Shown here piece by piece: positions 51,762 through 60,608 of a DNA stretch of 64,000 nt. Position 1 is the first letter of the stretch. Each line of letters opens with the position of its first letter. This stretch comes from Agromyces sp. G08B096. Its GTDB lineage: Bacteria > Actinomycetota > Actinomycetes > Actinomycetales > Microbacteriaceae. Below the pieces are notes generated by a model. That model did not search any database and was not told where the DNA came from. It was given only the letters and a program-made list of their open reading frames with translations. The position numbers and the translations under genes are program-made. Location of the stretch: contig NZ_CP158374.1 in NCBI RefSeq assembly GCF_040267705.1, positions 2,914,001-2,978,000 on the forward strand, in the 5' to 3' direction.

Positions 51762-53678
51762 CTACGCCACCGGCACCTCGGGCTGGTCGGCCTGCTCGCG
51801 AGCGAGCGACGCGTACACGCCGCCGGCCGCGATGAGCTCGGCGTGGGTGCCGTGCTCGACCACGCGGCCCTCGACGATGACGAAGATGACGTCGGCCGAC
51901 ACGACGGTGGAGAGCCGGTGGGCGATCGCGATGGTCGTCCGCCCGCGCGCGGCGTCGTCGAGCGCCTGCTGCACGACCCGCTCGGAGATGGTGTCGAGTG
52001 CGCTCGTCGCCTCGTCGAGCACGAGCACGGGCGGGTCCTTCAGCAGCACCCGCGCGATCGCGATGCGCTGCTTCTCGCCGCCCGACAAGCGGTACCCCCG
52101 CTCGCCGACGACGGTGTCGTACCCGTCGGGGAAGCTCGCGATCGTCTCGTGGATGTTCGCCGCCCGGGCCGCGGCCTCGAGCTCGTCGTCCGTGGCATCC
52201 GGTTTCGCGTAGCGCAGGTTCTCGGCGATGGTCGCGTGGAAGAGGTAGGTCTCCTGGCTCACGATGCCGATGTGCGAGATGAGCGACTCCTGCCGCAGCT
52301 CCCGCACGTCGACGCCCGCGAACCGCACGGAGCCGCCGGATGCCTCGTAGAGCCGCGGCACCAGGTACGACACGGTCGTCTTGCCGGCCCCCGAGGGACC
52401 GACGAACGCGGCGTACTCCCCCGGCCGGATCGTGAACGAGACGTCGTCGAGGGTCGGCCGGGCGTCGTCCGCGGCATCCGGATACCGGAACGAGACGTGC
52501 TCGAACTCGACCTTGCCCAGCTCGCCGTCGGCGGGCACGTCGCGGGCTCCCGGGGCGTCGGTGATGGCCGGCCGCAGGTCGAGGTACTCGAAGATGCGCG
52601 CGAACAGCGCGCTCGAGGTCTGCAGGTCGAGCGCGACCCGCATGAGGCCCATCAGCGGGAAGAGGAGGCGCGCCTGCACGGTCGTGAACGCGACGATCGT
52701 GCCAGCCGTGACGTCGGCCATGCCGCCCGTGATGAGCCAGCCCGAGACGAGGTACACGATCGCGGGGATGGAGGACATGAAGATGTTCACCATCGCGAAG
52801 AACCACTGGCCCGTCATCTGCTGCTTCACCTGCAGCCGGATCTGGTTCCGGTTCTCGTCCGCGTAGCGGTCGATCTCGCTCTGCTGCCTTGTGAAGCTCT
52901 TCGACAGCAGGATGCCCGACACGCTCAGCGTCTCCTGCGTGATCGCGGTCATCTCCGACAGCGACTCCTGCGTCTTCGCCGCCACCCGCGCCCGCACCTG
53001 GCCGACCCGGCGCTGCGCGATCACCATCACCGGCAGCAGCACGATGGCGATGAGCGTCAGCTGCCAGTTGAGCAGCAGCATCGCCACGAACGCCGAGATC
53101 ACCGTCACGGTGTTGCCGAGCACGCTCGAGACCGTGTTGGTGAGCACGGATGCCACGCCGCCGACGTCGTTCTGCAGCCGCGACTGGATGACGCCGGTCT
53201 TCGTGCGGGTGAAGAAGCTCAGCTCCATCGCCTGCAGGTGCGTGAACAGCCGGACCCGCAGCGCCCCCATGACCTTGTTGCCGACGGTCGCGGTGAGCCA
53301 GGTCTGCCACACCCCGAGGAGGGCCGAGACGACGAACACCGCGATCATGAGGGCCACGAGGCCCGCGAGCACCGGCAGGTTCGGCGCGGATGCCTCGCCG
53401 TCGGCGCCGATCGGGAAGAGCCCGTCGTCGAACGCCCGCTGGGTGAGCAGCGGCGGCACGACGCTCAGCGCGGCGCCGATGAGGACGAGCACGACGGTCG
53501 TGGCGAGCGCCGCACGGTGGGGCCGGAACAGCCCGCCGATGCGGCGCACGAGGTGCGGGATGTCCGGCGCGTCGGCGTTCTCGGCGCGCTGCGCCGCCTC
53601 GTCGGCGTTCGAGATGCGCGTGCGGGGCTTGCCCATGCGACCGGACTGCCCGCCGGGGGCCGACGCGTGCATGCTCAT
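51762..53678 (-). CDS. ABC exporter, fused membrane and ATPase domains
   Basis: 638 aa, half-size exporter. Six transmembrane helices at about 55-345, with the coupling text RVRLFTHLQAMELSFFTRTKTGVIQSRL. NBD from about 390: Walker A GPSGAGKTTVSYL (near 429), signature LSGGEKQRIAIARVLL (near 531) and Walker B VLVLDEATSALD (near 552). Works as a homodimer or with another half-transporter; exports lipids, peptides or drugs. Confidence 0.94.
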   Translation of the reverse strand: MSMHASAPGGQSGRMGKPRTRISNADEAAQRAENADAPDIPHLVRRIGGLFRPHRAALATTVVLVLIGAALSVVPPLLTQRAFDDGLFPIGADGEASAPNLPVLAGLVALMIAVFVVSALLGVWQTWLTATVGNKVMGALRVRLFTHLQAMELSFFTRTKTGVIQSRLQNDVGGVASVLTNTVSSVLGNTVTVISAFVAMLLLNWQLTLIAIVLLPVMVIAQRRVGQVRARVAAKTQESLSEMTAITQETLSVSGILLSKSFTRQQSEIDRYADENRNQIRLQVKQQMTGQWFFAMVNIFMSSIPAIVYLVSGWLITGGMADVTAGTIVAFTTVQARLLFPLMGLMRVALDLQTSSALFARIFEYLDLRPAITDAPGARDVPADGELGKVEFEHVSFRYPDAADDARPTLDDVSFTIRPGEYAAFVGPSGAGKTTVSYLVPRLYEASGGSVRFAGVDVRELRQESLISHIGIVSQETYLFHATIAENLRYAKPDATDDELEAAARAANIHETIASFPDGYDTVVGERGYRLSGGEKQRIAIARVLLKDPPVLVLDEATSALDTISERVVQQALDDAARGRTTIAIAHRLSTVVSADVIFVIVEGRVVEHGTHAELIAAGGVYASLAREQADQPEVPVA

Positions 53679-53737
53679 GGCTTCACCCTACGCCGGGGCC
53701 GCCGCCCACCCGGCTGCGCGGGCGGGCCGGAGCAGAC

Positions 53738-53767
53738 GGATGCCGCGGGCCCCTACCCGCGGCATCC
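53738..53767 (-). terminator. Terminator of the alpha-glucoside importer operon
   Basis: GGATGCCGCGGG pairs perfectly with CCCGCGGCATCC around CCCCTA, 20 nt after the last permease stop. Confidence 0.75.
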
Positions 53768-53787
53768 GCTCCCCCTGCCCGCTCGGG

Positions 53788-54792
53788 CTAGCCCTTCGTC
53801 GACCCCGCCAGGAGGCCGCGCACGAAGTAGCGCTGCAGACTGAAGAACACGATCAACGGGATGATCATCGAGATGAACGCCGCAGCGGTGAGCCGCTGCC
53901 AGTCCTGACCTCTGGTGCCGACCATCTCCGCCAATCGCTGGGTCAGCGGTGCCACGTCCTGCGTGCCGCCCGAGAAGATCAGCGCGACGAGCAGATCGTT
54001 CCAGACCCAGATGAACTGGAAGATCGCGAACGAGGCGATGGCAGGCGTCGCGAGCGGGAGCACGATGCGGAAGAAGATCTGCCCGTGCGTCGCGCCGTCG
54101 ACTCGGGCGGCCTCGATGACGTCGCTCGGGATCTCCGAGATGAAGTTGTGCAGCAGGAAGATCGCGAGCGGCAGGCCGAACATCGCGTGCGCGAGCCACA
54201 CCGGCGCGTAGTTCTGCTCGGGGATGATCGGCACGACGTCGTGCAGCCACGCCTGCATCGGGCGCAGCCAGGTCGAGAAGATCTGCAGCAGCGGCACGAG
54301 GGCCATCTGCAGCGGGATGATCTGCAGCGCGAACACGAGCACGAACAGCGCGTTCGCACCCTTGAACTTGATCCACGCGAACGCGTACGCCGCCATCGAC
54401 GCGAACACCAGCGGGATGAGAGTGCCGAGCAGCGCGATGGCGATCGAGTTGACGATGTACGCGCCGAGCTGCGGCGACGACGAGGACGTCGACAGCAGCA
54501 CATCGGCGTAGTTGTCGAGCGTGAAGCCCCAGTTCTGGAAGATGGTCCACCAGCCGGTCTCGCGGATCAGCTCGGCGGGCCGGAACGAGGAGATGAACAG
54601 GCCGAACGTGGGGATGGTCCACACGACGGCGATGATCAGCGACACGATCGTCGCGGTGCGGGAGGTGAGGCGCTGCTTCACCCGGCCGGTCTTGGTGCCG
54701 ACGACGTCCTGCAGGGCGGTGGTCTCCGCGGCGGTCTCGAGCGAGCCGCGGTCCTTCCCGATCGGGAGGTCGGCGGGGGCGACGCTGCTCAT
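53788..54792 (-). CDS. CUT1 carbohydrate ABC permease (AglG/MalG-like)
   Basis: 334 aa, six transmembrane helices after a 50-residue charged N-terminus. The EAA loop is EIPSDVIEAARVDGATHGQIFFRIVLPLA, which contacts the ATPase. The text TRGQDWQRLTAAAFISMIIP is typical of alpha-glucoside permeases. It overlaps the other permease by 4 nt. No ATPase gene is in the operon, so a shared MsiK/UgpC-type ATPase elsewhere must power it. Confidence 0.9.
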   Translation of the reverse strand: MSSVAPADLPIGKDRGSLETAAETTALQDVVGTKTGRVKQRLTSRTATIVSLIIAVVWTIPTFGLFISSFRPAELIRETGWWTIFQNWGFTLDNYADVLLSTSSSSPQLGAYIVNSIAIALLGTLIPLVFASMAAYAFAWIKFKGANALFVLVFALQIIPLQMALVPLLQIFSTWLRPMQAWLHDVVPIIPEQNYAPVWLAHAMFGLPLAIFLLHNFISEIPSDVIEAARVDGATHGQIFFRIVLPLATPAIASFAIFQFIWVWNDLLVALIFSGGTQDVAPLTQRLAEMVGTRGQDWQRLTAAAFISMIIPLIVFFSLQRYFVRGLLAGSTKG

Positions 54793-55757
54793 CGGATCTC
54801 CCTCTGCTTGCGAAGCACGTTGATGTTGTAGATCACGATCGGCAGCACCAGCACGAACAGGATCAGCGCGAGCGCCGAGCCTCGACCGACCTCGCTGGCG
54901 CGGAACGCCTGCGTGTACATCTCGTTGGCGATGACCGACGTGTTGAAGTTGCCGGCCGTCATCGTGCGGACGATGTCGAAGACCTTGAGCGTCGCGATCG
55001 AGATGGTCGTGAGGACGACCACGAGCGAGCCGCGGATGCCCGGCACGGTGACGTTCACGAACCGCTGCCAGGCGTTGGTGCCGTCGAGCTGGGCCGCCTC
55101 GATCTGCTCGGTCGGCACGCCCTTGATGGCGGCGCTCAGCAGCACCATCGCGAAGCCCGTCTGGATCCAGATCATGACGACGATGAGCAGGAACGTGTTG
55201 ATCGGGTCGGTCTGCATCCACTGCACGGGTTCGCCGCCGAAGGCGACGACGATCGCGTTCAGCAGGCCGATCTGCTCGCGGTCGCCCGAACGGTACTCGT
55301 ACACGAACCGCCAGATCACGCCCGCGCCGACGAACGAGATGGCGATGGGCATGAACAGGATGACCTTGTAGAACTTCTCGCCGCGCGAGCGGTCGATGAA
55401 CACCGCGTACGCGAGGCCGATGATGGTCGAGATCGTCGGCACGAACAGCACCCAGATGATCGTGTTGATCAGCGTGCGGATGGCGGTCGGCTGCGTGAAC
55501 GTCCAGATGAAGTTGTCGAGCGTCCAATTGCCGGAGTTGTCTTGGAAGGCCAGCAGGCTCGTCCGGATCGCCGGGTAGATCAGGCCGATGATGAGGAAGA
55601 TGAGCGCCGGTGCGAGGAAGCCGGCCAGCTGCCAGTAGTCGCGCCCCTTCTTGGGCGCCTTGTCGATGAAGAAGATGAGGAGGCCGACGACGGCAGCGAA
55701 GATCGCGAGCCCCATCACCACCTGCAGGATCTTGCCGAGCAGATCGGCCGTGGTCAT
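54789..55757 (-). CDS. CUT1 carbohydrate ABC permease (AglF/MalF-like)
   Basis: 322 aa, seven or eight hydrophobic segments. EAA loop in VPTEQIEAAQLDGTNAWQRFVNVTVPGI; other blocks are WTFTQPTAIRTLINTIIWVL and AGVIWRFVYEYRSGDREQIG, all typical of AglF. It lies between the binding-protein gene, from which a stem-loop separates it, and the second permease. Confidence 0.9.
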   Translation of the reverse strand: MTTADLLGKILQVVMGLAIFAAVVGLLIFFIDKAPKKGRDYWQLAGFLAPALIFLIIGLIYPAIRTSLLAFQDNSGNWTLDNFIWTFTQPTAIRTLINTIIWVLFVPTISTIIGLAYAVFIDRSRGEKFYKVILFMPIAISFVGAGVIWRFVYEYRSGDREQIGLLNAIVVAFGGEPVQWMQTDPINTFLLIVVMIWIQTGFAMVLLSAAIKGVPTEQIEAAQLDGTNAWQRFVNVTVPGIRGSLVVVLTTISIATLKVFDIVRTMTAGNFNTSVIANEMYTQAFRASEVGRGSALALILFVLVLPIVIYNINVLRKQREIR

Positions 55758-55789
55758 CGTGCCTCCCGGGTTTCGTCGTTGAAGGTGCC

Positions 55790-55819
55790 GAGGGGCGGGG
55801 TCCGGAAACCCCGCCCCTC
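55790..55819 (-). terminator. Stem-loop after the alpha-glucoside binding-protein gene
   Basis: GAGGGGCGGGGT pairs perfectly with ACCCCGCCCCTC around CCGGAA, 46 nt after the binding-protein stop. Confidence 0.65.
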
Positions 55820-55865
55820 GATCATGCCGCGCCGCGCGGATGCGCGCGACCCGACTCGCGGTGCG

Positions 55866-57224
55866 CTAGCTGGTGGGCCAGCTGGCCTCGATGGTGTCCA
55901 CGACCTCCTGCGTGCTGGAGCCGCTCACCCACGACACGATGCCCTTCCAGAAGGAGTCGGCGCCGACGGCGCCCGGCATCAGGTCGGAGCCGTCGAACCG
56001 GAACGTGGTCTCGGGGTCCTGCAGGATCTCGATGGACTGCACGAGCAGCTCGCTCGACGCGTTCTCGGGGTCGACGCCCGTGTTGGCGCTGATCACGCCG
56101 CCGAGGCTGACGCGGTTGTTCGCCCAGGTGTCGCTCGACAGGTAGGCGCGGACCGCCTCGACCTCTTCGGCGTCGCGGAACGCGACCGGGAACTCGCCAC
56201 CACCCGTGACGGCCTGCGGGTCGTCGGCGTTGGCCGGCGGGAGCAGGAAGCCGAACACGTCGCCGTCGGAGGCGACCTTCACGTCGTCGCCGCCCTCGGG
56301 GTTCCAGAAGGTCTCGTAGAACGACGCCTGGTGGTGCAGCGAGCACTCGCCGTCGATGATCGGCAGACCCGCGGTCTGGAACGCCTCGGTCACGAGGGTC
56401 GACACGTCGCCGATACCGCCGTTGACCATGTCGTCGCTCTTCAGGTACTCGCCGACCGCGTCGAACGCCGCGACGATCTGCGGGTCGTTGAACGGGATCT
56501 CGTGCGTGACCCACTGGTCGTAGACCTCGGGGCCCGAGAGGCGGAGCACGTAGTCCTCGATCCAGTCGGTGCCCGGCCAGCCGGTCGCGTCGCCGGACTC
56601 GAGGCCGACGCACCAGGGCTTGTGCTCGCCCTCGGCCGCGATGGTCTCGCTGAGCTCCTTCAGCTCGTCGAGCGTCTTCGGGATCTCGTAGCCCTTCTCC
56701 TCGAACTCGGCCGGGGAGTACCAGACGTAGCCCTTGATGCTCGCCATGAGCGGGGCGGCGTAGAAGGTGCCGTCGTAGGTGCCGTACTGCTTCCAGTCCT
56801 CCGACCAGAACTCGTCGACGTTGGCCTCGACCGCCTCGGACGCCGGGATGAGCCAGCCGCCCTGGGCGAGACGGGCCAGGAGGCCCGGCTGCGGGACGAT
56901 GCCGATGTCGGGCGCGTTGCCGCCCTCGGCGAGCACCGCGATCTGCGCCTCGAACTCGCTTGAGCCCTGGTAGTCGATGGTGATGCCGGTGCAGTTCTCG
57001 AAGTCGGACCACGACTCGACGAGGCGGTCGGCCTCGAGGTCGAGGATGGTGCCGCCGATCGTGACCTCGGCGCCGTCGAACGTGCCGTAGTCCTCGTAGG
57101 GGCCGCAGTCGACGTCGCCGGCCTCCTGGTCAGCGATGTCGCCGGTGCAGCCGGTGAGTGCCAGGCCGACGGCGGCGGCCGCCGCGGCGGGGACCAACCA
57201 CCGGCGATGCCGTGTGAGTCTCAT
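55866..57224 (-). CDS. Alpha-glucoside-type substrate-binding lipoprotein
   Basis: 452 aa. Lipoprotein signal with lipobox LTGCTGD (Cys near 26). Mature blocks VTIGGTILDLEADRLVESWSD, FEAQIAVLAEGGNAPDIGIVPQPG, WYSPAEFEEKGYEIPKTLDEL and WPGTDWIEDYVLRLSGPEVYDQW match AglE-type binding proteins of the CUT1 class. Likely ligands are trehalose, maltose or sucrose. GAGGAG precedes the ATG at 57224; a promoter with a LacI-type site lies upstream and a divergent LacI gene beyond it. Confidence 0.9.
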   Translation of the reverse strand: MRLTRHRRWLVPAAAAAAVGLALTGCTGDIADQEAGDVDCGPYEDYGTFDGAEVTIGGTILDLEADRLVESWSDFENCTGITIDYQGSSEFEAQIAVLAEGGNAPDIGIVPQPGLLARLAQGGWLIPASEAVEANVDEFWSEDWKQYGTYDGTFYAAPLMASIKGYVWYSPAEFEEKGYEIPKTLDELKELSETIAAEGEHKPWCVGLESGDATGWPGTDWIEDYVLRLSGPEVYDQWVTHEIPFNDPQIVAAFDAVGEYLKSDDMVNGGIGDVSTLVTEAFQTAGLPIIDGECSLHHQASFYETFWNPEGGDDVKVASDGDVFGFLLPPANADDPQAVTGGGEFPVAFRDAEEVEAVRAYLSSDTWANNRVSLGGVISANTGVDPENASSELLVQSIEILQDPETTFRFDGSDLMPGAVGADSFWKGIVSWVSGSSTQEVVDTIEASWPTS

Positions 57225-57274
57225 GTCGTCTCCTCGTTGAGTGTGGTGCAAGGGCGAGGCCCGACCACGAGGCC

Positions 57275-57286
57275 GGAACCGTTTCC
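57275..57286. promoter_or_regulatory. LacI-type operator at the binding-protein promoter
   Basis: GGAACCGTTTCC, a near copy of the perfect palindrome at 57431, placed just downstream of the -10 box. Confidence 0.58.
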
Positions 57287-57293
57287 AGCGTCC

Positions 57294-57323
57294 ACGGTAG
57301 GACACTCGCGGCGCTCGGCACAA
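57294..57323 (-). promoter_or_regulatory. Promoter of the alpha-glucoside importer operon
   Basis: TTGTGC (complement of 57318-57323) and TACCGT (complement of 57294-57299), 18 bp apart on the minus strand. Confidence 0.5.
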
Positions 57324-57430
57324 GGTGGCTCCGGTCACGATCGGGCCACCATCTCCGGTTCTTGCGACCATTGCGATGAGAGCGCGATCACGCGCCCGTG
57401 GGGATGCCACGCCACGATGGCACGGCTCGG

Positions 57431-57446
57431 GTGGAACCGGTTCCAC
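57431..57446. promoter_or_regulatory. Perfect LacI operator GTGGAACCGGTTCCAC
   Basis: 16-bp perfect palindrome overlapping the -35 region of the LacI gene; its -10 candidate TATGCT is at 57465-57470. The sister site at 57275 would let one regulator control both directions. Confidence 0.68.
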
Positions 57447-57505
57447 CACGGGGCATCCTGCGGCTATGCTCGGCTGCGGAACAGCCCGACGGAGGGAGGC
57501 CCGTG

Positions 57506-58531
57506 ATGGCCGCGATCGGCGATGTCGCGCGTCTCGCCGGCGTCTCCAAGGCGACCGCGTCGCGGGCGCTGTCGGGCCGCGGCCACGTCGCGCCCGACAC
57601 CAGGGAGCGCGTCGAGCGGGCGGCCGCCGAGATCGGCTACATCGCCTCGCCCGATGCGGCGAGCCTCGTCACCGGCCGGACGAAGAACGTCGGCGTGGTC
57701 ATCCCGTTCGTGAACCGCTGGTTCTTCGGCGAGGTGCTCGAGGGCGTCGAGCGGGCACTGCTCGCCGCGGGGTACGACCTCACCCTGTACAACCTCTCGC
57801 CCGGCGGTCCCGAGCGCGCGCGGGTGTTCGACTTCTTCCTCGCCCGGAAACGGGTCGACGCCGTGCTCGCGGTCGGCGTCGACCTGTCGTCGCACGAGGT
57901 GGACGCCCTCGACCGCCGCGACAAGCCGCTCGTGCTCCTCGGCGGCAGCGGTGCGGGCGCCGCCCGGCTCGCGGTCGACGACCGGGCCATCGGCCAGCTC
58001 GCCACCGAGCACCTGCTGCACCTCGGGCACACCCGCATCTCCCACCTCGCCGGTCACGGCGCGGCGACCTCGCCGGAGAGCGTGCCGGGCCTTCGCCGCC
58101 GCGGGTTCCTCGAGGCGATGTCGGCCGCCGGCCTCACCCCGGGCGGCCGCGCCCACATCGTCGAGACCGACATGTCGCTGCCGGGCGGCTACACGGCCGG
58201 GCTCCAGCTGCTCGGCCACCCCGGGCGGCGGCCGACGGCCGTGTTCGCCGCCTCCGACGAACTGGCGTTCGGGCTCATGCGCGCCGCCGAGCGGCTCGGG
58301 ATCGCGATCCCGGGCGAGCTGTCGGTGATCGGCGTCGACGGACACGAGTACGCCGAGCTGTTCGGCCTGACGAGCATCGAGCAGGAGCCCGGCGAGCAGG
58401 GCCGGCTCGCGGTCGAGGTGGTGCTGCGCCTGCTCGGCGAGGGCGTCGCGGCGGATCCGCTGCCCGACTCGGGCGCGCCGCTGCCGACGCGGCTGGTTGT
58501 GCGGTCGAGCACGACGAGCGCGCCGCGCTGA
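57506..58531 (+). CDS. LacI family regulator of the alpha-glucoside importer
   Basis: 341 aa. HTH at residues 3-25 (AIGDVARLAGVSKATASRAL), hinge RVERAAAEIGYIASPDAASLV, effector domain VGVVIPFVNRWFFGEVLEGV to VIGVDGHEYAELFGLTSIEQ. ATG at 57506 with GGAGGGAGG seven bases upstream. Divergent from the importer and flanked by two GGAACCGGTTCC-type operators, so it most likely represses both transcripts until its sugar binds. Confidence 0.93.
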   Translation: MAAIGDVARLAGVSKATASRALSGRGHVAPDTRERVERAAAEIGYIASPDAASLVTGRTKNVGVVIPFVNRWFFGEVLEGVERALLAAGYDLTLYNLSPGGPERARVFDFFLARKRVDAVLAVGVDLSSHEVDALDRRDKPLVLLGGSGAGAARLAVDDRAIGQLATEHLLHLGHTRISHLAGHGAATSPESVPGLRRRGFLEAMSAAGLTPGGRAHIVETDMSLPGGYTAGLQLLGHPGRRPTAVFAASDELAFGLMRAAERLGIAIPGELSVIGVDGHEYAELFGLTSIEQEPGEQGRLAVEVVLRLLGEGVAADPLPDSGAPLPTRLVVRSSTTSAPR

Positions 58532-58566
58532 GCGGGCGACCGGTCCCCCTCGGCCGCACCCGCCCT

Positions 58567-58606
58567 CACCGGCCCTCGCCGGCCCGCGCCGGCCCTCGCC
58601 GGCCCT
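58567..58606. repeat. Four 10-bp GC-only repeats between convergent genes
   Basis: Four consecutive copies of about CACCGGCCCT/CGCCGGCCCT, each containing the GCCGGC-type self-complementary core, in the gap between the LacI and MFS stops. It can fold on both strands and may act as the shared terminator. Confidence 0.7.
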
Positions 58607-59852
58607 AGGCGGCGTCGCCGACCAGGATCGCCTCCGCCTCCCCGGACTCGTCGAGCTCCTCCGCGTCGGCGTCGGCCCGAGCGAGCGCCTTCCCGCTCGC
58701 CACCACGATGATCGCGGCGATCGCCACGGAGGCGGCGCCCGCCCAGTACGGCGCCTCGGGCGAGAGCAGCTTCGCGAGCTCCGTGGCCGCGGGCGGCGCG
58801 ATCGCGCCGCCGATGAAGCGGACACCCGAGTATGCGCCGGATGCGACGACTCGCGGCAGGTCGGTCGCGCCCATGACGCACTCGGTGAGCACGGTGTTCA
58901 GCACGCCGAGCACGAGCCCGCCGACGACGATGAGCACGACGAGCGCCGTGACGTTCTCGATGAACACGGCGCAGAGCGCCAGGTCCACCGCGAGCAGCGG
59001 CAGCGCGACCCACAGCACGCGCGAGCGCCGGACCCGCGCGGTGAGCCACGGAGCCACGAAGACGGAGGTGACGGCGAGCCCGACGCCCCAGCCGAAGAAC
59101 GTCAGACCGAGCCCCCACACGTCGAACATGAGCACGAACGGCGAGTAGGCGAGGAGCACGAAGAAGCCGATGTTGTAGAACAGGGCCGCAAGGGCCAGCA
59201 CGAGCAGCGTCGGGTTGCCGAGCGCGCGGATGGAGGCGCTGAGCCTCGTCGGCTCACGATCGGCGGAGTCGTCCTTCTGCAGCAGCACGACGATGGCGAT
59301 GAAGGCGAACGCCATGAGCGCGGCCGTGCCGAAGAAGGGGCCGCGCCAGCTCACGTTGCCGAGCGCGGCGCCCACGAGCGGGCCGATCGCGATGCCGAGC
59401 CCGAGCGCCGCCTCGTAGAGCACGATGGCCGCGCCGGTTCCGCCGGAGGCGGCGCCCACGATCGTCGCCAGCGCGGTCGAGATGAAGAACGCGTTGCCGA
59501 GGCCCCATCCGGCGCGGAACCCGATGATCGCCTCGACGTCGTTGGAGAGCCCGGCGGCCGCGGCGAACACGATGATCAGGCCGAGACCGATGAGCAGGGT
59601 CTTCTTCGGGCCGATGCGGCTCGAGACGAAGCTCGTGATGAACATCGCGAGGCCGGTGACCGCCAGGTAGGCGGTGAACAGCATCTCGGCCTCGGTCGGC
59701 GTCGCGTCGAGGCTCTCGGCGATGGCGGGCAGGATCGGATCGACGAGGCCGATGCCCATGAACGAGATCACGCTCGCGAAGGCGACGGCCCAGACGGCCT
59801 TCGGCTGCTTCAGGATCGAGGCGGATGCGCCGTGCGATGTGCCGTGGCTCAC
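58605..59852 (-). CDS. MFS transporter, MarR-controlled
   Basis: 415 aa, 12 transmembrane helices. Opening ASVISFMGIGLVDPILPAIAESLDAT, motif A-like SSRIGPKKTLLIGLG and motif C-like AALGLGIAIGPLVGAALG mark a DHA1 drug:H+ antiporter. An acidic C-terminal tail (ADADAEELDESGEAEA) is present. The GTG at 59852 overlaps the MarR stop by 4 nt, so regulator and pump form one operon. Confidence 0.9.
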   Translation of the reverse strand: MSHGTSHGASASILKQPKAVWAVAFASVISFMGIGLVDPILPAIAESLDATPTEAEMLFTAYLAVTGLAMFITSFVSSRIGPKKTLLIGLGLIIVFAAAAGLSNDVEAIIGFRAGWGLGNAFFISTALATIVGAASGGTGAAIVLYEAALGLGIAIGPLVGAALGNVSWRGPFFGTAALMAFAFIAIVVLLQKDDSADREPTRLSASIRALGNPTLLVLALAALFYNIGFFVLLAYSPFVLMFDVWGLGLTFFGWGVGLAVTSVFVAPWLTARVRRSRVLWVALPLLAVDLALCAVFIENVTALVVLIVVGGLVLGVLNTVLTECVMGATDLPRVVASGAYSGVRFIGGAIAPPAATELAKLLSPEAPYWAGAASVAIAAIIVVASGKALARADADAEELDESGEAEAILVGDAA

Positions 59853-60328
59853 GCGACGTCTCCCTTCTGCGCGGCACGATCCGCGCGTTCGAGTCGGGTG
59901 CGGATGAGGTCGACGGCGCTCGCGAGGGTGTCGCGCTCGGCGTCGTCGAGGTGGGCGAAGTACGGCGTCATGGCGGCCGAGAGCTCGACGCGCCAGGCGT
60001 CGAGGGCGGCGATGCCGCGTGGGTCGGCCGAGATGAGCCAGGCGCGGGCGTCGCCGGCGTCGGCGACGCGGCGGATCCAGCCTCGCTCGTCGAGCGTCTG
60101 GACGAGTTTGGTCATCGTGGGCTGGGCGACCCGGCTCACCCGGGCGAGCTCGCCGAGCCGCATGGGCCCGAGGTCGCGGAGGACACTGATGGTGCGCCAG
60201 ACCGCCGGCGACTCGGCGTTGCCCGTCGCGGCGGCCGCGAGGCGGGTGAGGCGATGGTTGACGGAGACGAGTCCGCCGATGAGTTCGGCGAGCTCGGCGT
60301 GCTGGGCGGAGGCGTCGGGTCCGGGCAT
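59849..60328 (-). CDS. MarR family regulator
   Basis: 159 aa. Winged helix at about 45-105 (PMRLGELARVSRVAQPTMTKL, LDERGWIRRVADAGDARAW), flanked by dimerisation helices. The ATG at 60328 is six bases after a perfect TATAAT, so the message is leaderless. It should repress its own operon with the MFS pump through the palindrome at 60340. Confidence 0.92.
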   Translation of the reverse strand: MPGPDASAQHAELAELIGGLVSVNHRLTRLAAAATGNAESPAVWRTISVLRDLGPMRLGELARVSRVAQPTMTKLVQTLDERGWIRRVADAGDARAWLISADPRGIAALDAWRVELSAAMTPYFAHLDDAERDTLASAVDLIRTRLERADRAAQKGDVA

Positions 60329-60334
60329 CCCTCG

Positions 60335-60340
60335 ATTATA
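60335..60340 (-). promoter_or_regulatory. -10 box TATAAT of the marR-MFS operon (leaderless)
   Basis: Consensus TATAAT on the minus strand, six bases before the ATG. Confidence 0.65.
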
Positions 60341-60352
60341 TAGCCAAGCTAT
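60340..60352. promoter_or_regulatory. MarR operator candidate ATAGCCAAGCTAT
   Basis: Perfect 5-bp arms ATAGC/GCTAT around CAA, abutting the -10 box. Confidence 0.55.
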
Positions 60353-60404
60353 GGATGCCTCGCCCCGGCGGACCGACTCCTGCCATCGCGCGCCCGCGGT
60401 AGCC

Positions 60405-60418
60405 AGAAAGCCCTTTCT
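60405..60418. promoter_or_regulatory. LacI-type operator AGAAAGCCCTTTCT
   Basis: Perfect AGAAAG/CTTTCT arms; same family as the site at 60504, about 100 bp nearer the marR gene. Confidence 0.5.
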
Positions 60419-60503
60419 CGTACGACGGCCGATACGTCGAGGCGAATCCCGGAAAACGGTTGCGCGTCACGGCAAGACTGGGGTAGAAACGTCGTCAGCT
60501 GCT

Positions 60504-60519
60504 GAGATAGCGCTTTCTC
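60504..60519. promoter_or_regulatory. LacI-type operator GAGATAGCGCTTTCTC
   Basis: One-mismatch 16-bp palindrome of the GAAAGCGCTTTC type, about 90 bp before the permease start; the outer CT/AG extends it to 20 bp. The cognate regulator is not in the window. Confidence 0.6.
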
Positions 60520-60608
60520 AGCCGGTGATCAACGACGATGACTGGAGCATCCGTGCACGACACGAATCCCCGCCGCGGCCCCCGCCGCGCCTCCCCGGGA
60601 GCGCCGAC

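Noticed and set aside
58567..58606. CRISPR or minisatellite-type array
   Set aside because: Four 10-bp units only, GC-only and without spacers; better explained as a terminator-like repeat.
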